Source: Stercorarius parasiticus
Lineage: Eukaryota; Chordata; Aves; Charadriiformes; Stercorariidae
Length of the DNA stretch: 64,000 nucleotides
Direction: 5' to 3'
Assembly: GCA_013396915.1 (NCBI GenBank)
Contig: VWZL01000429.1
Location: forward strand, 124,001 to 188,000
The number at the start of each line of letters is the position of its first letter. Positions within the stretch are counted from its first letter, which is position 1. The notes under the pieces are model-generated. The model saw only the letters and a program-made list of their open reading frames with translations, had not been told where the DNA came from and did not search any database. Positions 59,297 through 64,000 of the stretch are shown one piece after another. Position numbers and translations under genes: made by a program.

Positions 59297-62200
59297 ATAT
59301 GAAGCCAGCAGTCTTTTACCTTTGCTCACAAAAACAGTGGTTTCTGCAGCAAGCCTCGATGAAGTAAACAGTTGTGTCAGCGCCATCGCAAACAAAAGAA
59401 GTCTACAGAACAGAGTCCCAGCTGATTACCCTGTTTTCTAGCTTGAATCCCCATTCACAAGATTGCTTTCTCTTCCTTACGTTCCTTCTCACATGCTTGA
59501 TCCACGCCTACCTTCCTTCCTACATACAAACCTTGCTTGCATCAGATTCACTCATAGCTCTCGCCTCTTCTTGAACAGACTTTGTTGGATTCTTGCTGTT
59601 CTCTTCCACCCTCTATGCAATCCACCTTTTGCTGTTTCATGCTTTAAAAGTGCCTGGCTTTTACAGTAGTCATGCATGGTGGAATCCTTCCCTGGAAGGG
59701 GCTGTACTGATGGATTGTTGACAGCATAACAGCAGAAAGGAAAGCTGCAAGTGCTGCTACTGGAAAGCTATGCACAAAGTGCAACCTAAATAAGAATTCT
59801 GCTCCTCTGGGAGAGTTTTCTATTTCTGACACGGCAGAGGTAGCAGTAGCAGTCCAGGTCACCTGGTCCAACCAACCTACTGTGCCTGGTTTGATGCAGT
59901 CCACTGCACATCTAAATGTTCCTTATAATGGTTTCTTTACCCAGAGACATAAATAATGACAGCCTATCAGAACCTCAGTCCGAAAAGTGTTAATATAGAG
60001 CAGATACCACAGAAATCTGCTTTTTTCTTTGGGTTGGCTGGGGTATTTTTCACTCAATGACTAGCCATCATTGCAGGAAAACCCCAATTCCTTTTAGCCT
60101 CAGAATTTAATTATTTATTCACCCTATGTTCCTCAATAAATATGTCCATTTGGAGTACCAGTTTTATCCAGCTAATACCCAACTGCTGCTGAGTTAATCA
60201 AACAGAAGCAGCAAGGAGTCAAAGGCAAAGAACAGACCTGTCACTTCCACACTTTGCAGCCAGTGATGGGCAGGCACCCAGTCTTGCTTCAGATAAACAG
60301 CTCAAAAATTAGATCCTTATCCAGACTACTTTTCTGTCTCTCTGTCTGGAAAAAAAAAAATTAAAGGGACTGAAAAACTTGAATAATGAGACTTTAAAGC
60401 GGTAATTTGGAAATATAAAAGAACCCACAAAAAATACCCAGAAAACAATAGAACTATCCATCCCCAACAAGGGGACGGCAGGGACACATGAGGCACATTT
60501 TTATAAGTTTCTGCTTTGCCTCTCTCCACCTGCCCTTCGTTTCTACCCAACTCCCAAATGATTTTGTTAGAGGTAGAACAAGGGGTAAGGAATTTTCCAC
60601 AGAAATAGGATTTATTAGGGAAGTGATTACGCACTGACCCAAAATGTGTCACAGAAGGACCTCTCTGTGGATGAAATTCAGCCTGACTATGAGCACACTC
60701 CTGGAAGGCTTGAGGCTTCATGGGGCTCTGCTGAGACTCGCAGCCTCAAGCAGGCATATTCAGCCTCAAGAAAGAGCTTTCCTGTTCCCTGGCCATCTGA
60801 TTCTCCATCCTGCTTAATTTCTAGCACCCTTTAGAGAAGAAATGAAAAGGGCAATATTTCATTCAACAATTGCTACAATCATACACAGCTTAAAGAGGCA
60901 ACTTCAAATAATGTTGCTGTCACTGTTGTTGAAAGTGCCTCCTGCACAATAATCTCTTTTGTAATTGTCTTCCAAATAGGCCTGGAATAAGATTTCTAAA
61001 TATTGAAGCTTCCCCTGAACCATAAATTCTAATTGTTAGTCGTCTCTCAGTAAAGCTGATTCATAGTCAAATGCAAAATCCGCCTGTTCTAATTAAGTGA
61101 TGGAGTTTGACTCTCCCTGTTTATCACCCTTTTCCATTCAGTCCTGTGCAAGATGGAATAGAAAACTTAACTCTAGCTGTTGGAGACCAGCAAACTGAAT
61201 AGCTGTTAAAGAAATCAACCTGGCCTCTTAAAGCAGCTGATTTTCCTTCTATGAGGCAAAATCCTGTGCCGTGGAGATCCATTAAATGAATACCTAAAAG
61301 GAAGTTGGTCTCTAGTGCATCCAGCACAATGGATAAAAGAACACTTTTAAATTAATCTGTTTTCAGCATTTGAAACCAAAATATATTTCATATCATGTGA
61401 TGGCCTGCTTAAATGAATATCACTCACTCAAGAGAACTGCTAAAGTATTTTGGTGCAATGTGGATACATATTTAACAGATTTATACTTCAGATGTAATAA
61501 CCCGTTAGAGATTTACCATACTTATGGCTTCAAAATTGGGCCATAAGACTACTGACTACTAATAGGGACCTTATTGATGTCTTTTCCTGTGCATAAGACA
61601 AACTGCATAGTACACCAATATTGACTTTCACAGCTCTGACTGCTCAATGTACGTGTTTTTCTTGTTTTGAGGGGACTTCTGACTTCATTGTGTTCCTCAT
61701 GCAAAGCCAGTAGAGCTGTCACCAAAGGCACTTTGGGAAGTCAAAAGGTTATTTGAAAAAGAAACCAAAACTCTATTCAAAAAAATTATTTTTTCTTCTT
61801 TTTCCTTCCTGAATGGAATTGTTTGGGATAAAAGTATGGTTTTAGTGTGAATGGGACACTCTGTAACATTACTGAGTTTACTAATTTTATAAAATTTCTA
61901 AACTACAAGTTCCCTAAACTCCTCTGTTATGTCCAAAATACTTCGTATTAGTCAGGAATCAATACATCACTTAATGTTCCATCCTCTATAAATTTTGTGC
62001 ATATCTTTTCTGAAGAAAGTGCTTGAAAATAGAGATTCCCTGAACAGGAGCACTCTAAGACCTGCTGGAAGACAACATTCAGATCCTCTCCTGGAAAATC
62101 CCTAGCACAGTCATTTGTAAAGCAAATAACTCAAATGAAATAATGTCAAGTCAGCTGACCTCTACTGTCAAGAACGAATGAAAAAGAGAAGCAGTCTCTT

Positions 62201-63843
62201 AATTAGGAAGGCTCCAAATCATATACAAAATCACAAATCAACAGCAATCACCCAGAAGCTGATAGAGAACCAGACGCTCATCAGTCAATTAACGTAACTC
62301 GCTTCATTCAGCTGCCACTCTTAAACAATTTCTGTCACACATTTTGCACCAACTTTCAGGTATGAAGCAGATCACATGATGCAGTTTGGAAATCCCAGGG
62401 GTATGGATAACTGTAGCCTCGTTAGAGACTGCAGATGCCTTTCGTATTCATATTAAGCATTCTTTCTCCTACCCTTAGCACAATTAAAGGACACAGCAGT
62501 CTTCAAAAGATACATCTCTCCCACACAAAACTTCACATTCTGAAAAAAAAAAAGTATAAACCTGATTTAGAACAAAATTAAAAATTGAAATATTTTCATA
62601 AGAATGAATTTTCTGGAAAATTACGTAAGGAAAAAACGTGTCCCTGCGTACTGATTGATAAAAGTTTTCCATTGCAAATGAAAATGGCAAAGCCTGTTCT
62701 TGTGGGAAGTTAGAGGATTCTGAAATATTTTTTCCTGTAAAAAAATATTGATTTTGAAAAAAGCATTCTCTTTCAGATAGTCACTTCCACAGAAAATCTC
62801 TGGTCAACTCCTATTAAGCTCAAGAAGCTATCCAGATTCTCTAAAAAGATGACATAAATTGCATGAAAAGGTGCCATGAATTATTTGTTCATTTTAGTAG
62901 CTCTCAGTAGTGACTAGCAGTGCTTTCTTGATGTAGAGGGGAAATGCAATGGAAAATAAAATTCCTAGTTAAACATCTTCAGGAATTACTGATACCATGA
63001 GGCAGTGTTTCCTAGATGTACTGACATAAAATTTGGCAGAAGGGTGAAACTTCCCATTTCAGCAATGTCAGAACTTTTTCCCTCACTAAACACTGAAATT
63101 TCAGCAAAATACATGGGATTTTTTAGTGTGTTTGAATTTGACTTGAAAAATAAAATGGGAAGAATGAGTGTTTCCAGAACGGTTCTGCTAAAGAGCGAAA
63201 ATAGTTGGCAGAAGTTCAATTCTAAGACTGTTGCTTGTCCCTTTGGGACACACATCTACCACTGCAGAAGCAGACACTCTCCAGATCTCATCTGGGAAAG
63301 CAGTAAAAGCTCATCACAGTGAGAATAGTCTAACTTTGCTCCCAAAGAGAGAAAACACAGATTCGCCAAGCTGTATACCACCTGGAAGGGCTTTACAGGT
63401 CAAACTTCAAATACATTCAATGAGAGAAAAGTTTATTTTCTTTTTGCCTCCAAGAAGCTCCTTATTAAAACTAGCTCTGTTTGTGGGATTTATTACACCT
63501 ATACCCATTGACAAAGTCTGCACAAAGCTATGTGTTTGTTGTGAGGCCATTAGATATGCCGTTAGATGAAGGTATAAAGTAGAAATCACCCATGCAATAG
63601 ATCTCTTCGCCCAACTGATGGCATTTAACTTTTTCCCTATCTGGGGACAGAACAAGTACACGGAGGGTCTTAGGAAACAACTCTATGAGATGAGATATAA
63701 AGAAGCTTTTGCCAGCTTAAGCCAATACAAGGTGTGGTGAGATTTTCCAGCTGGAAGTCGCCTTTTCTGACTCTTATGTGTGCACTCGTAGCCAATGTGT
63801 GAATTTGTCATCAGGCTCTAACAAATTGCTATTTGTTTTGCAG
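59297..63843. other. Non-coding DNA with candidate conserved stretches
   Basis: No gene is recognised; frames up to 131 codons (-, 60326-60721) resemble nothing known. 60930-61140 (CTTTTGTAATTGTCTTCC, GTTCTAATTAAGTGATGG) and 62130-62400 (TCTCTTAATTAGGAAGG, TCAGTCAATTAACG) are repeat-free and rich in TAATTA/TAATTG words, as in developmental enhancers. A-runs are at 60350-60361 and 62540-62551. Confidence 0.45.
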
Positions 63844-64000
63844 ACTGCCCATGTCATCCCCAGCAGGAACAAGCAGAATGCAGAGCGGGAGGCGTTGCAG
63901 CTGCCGTGGCAGCCCCCACTGACAGACATGAGACAACTGCTAGGACTTAGCACCCCCCTTCTCCCCACACAGGCTGATCCTTCAGTACAAACTTGCAGCC
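63844..64000 (+). other. Possible partial exon running off the window end
   Basis: A well-formed 3' splice site precedes this stretch: branch-like CTCTAAC with its A at 63821, then a T-rich ATTTGTTTTGCAG ending at 63843. The frame starting ACT GCC CAT is open to the end of the window (52 codons, beginning TAHVIPSRNKQNAEREALQL), in DNA that is G+C-richer than its surroundings. I do not recognise the peptide, and a minus-strand frame of 64 codons covers the same bases. One acceptor and an open frame of this length can arise by chance. Confidence 0.2.

Overview
The window looks like an intergenic or long-intron stretch of a bird nuclear genome. It is A+T-rich and CpG-poor. The longest open frame is 181 codons, and I recognise no protein-coding gene, tRNA, rRNA, CRISPR array or bacterial-type operon. 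The organism call rests on repeats: six sizeable 5'-truncated CR1 LINE copies ending in the avian CR1 3' signature (an 'ATTCTATG/ATTCTGTG' tail), two short CR1 tails, and one solo LTR of a type I know as widespread in avian, especially neoavian, genomes. Naming a species is not possible from the sequence.

Layout. 1-6.4 kb: unique A+T-rich DNA. 6.4 kb: short CR1 tail (+). 6.9-7.3 kb: G+C-richer patch. 11.4-12.0 kb: CR1 copy A (-). 12-23.1 kb: the longest stretch with no recognised dispersed repeat, holding only A-rich low-complexity tracts. 23.1-23.7 kb: solo LTR (-), followed by a forkhead-type palindrome. 24.5 kb: possible old SINE. 25.5-25.9 kb: CR1 (-). 27.2-27.9 kb: CR1 copy B (+), interrupted by a non-CR1 segment it shares with copy A. 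28.2-28.4 kb: ancient CR1/L3-like remnant (-). 31.5-32.0 kb: old amniote repeat plus CR1 (+). 33.6-33.9 kb: CR1 (-), ending beside the only ambiguous base (N). 35.6-36.1 kb: CpG-rich island-like patch. 41.6 kb: (CTTT)n microsatellite. 45.0 kb: CRE/E-box composite in a G+C-rich patch. 49.8-50.2 kb: MIR-like SINE remnant (-). 51.6 kb: CR1 tail (+). 55.3 and 58.1 kb: old amniote repeats. 56.2-56.6 kb: second CpG cluster. 58.9-59.3 kb: CR1 (-). 63.84 kb to the end: possible but weak splice acceptor and open frame.

No set of genes works together here. The best observation is the A/B pair of CR1 insertions. They lie 15 kb apart in inverted orientation and share about 80 bp of non-CR1 sequence and a diagnostic base. 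This suggests one unusual source transcript (5' transduction), with copy B carrying a further CR1 piece joined at the 5' end of that segment (template jump or nested source). The CpG-rich patches and homeodomain- or forkhead-like stretches are candidates for regulatory DNA that only alignment or functional data could establish.
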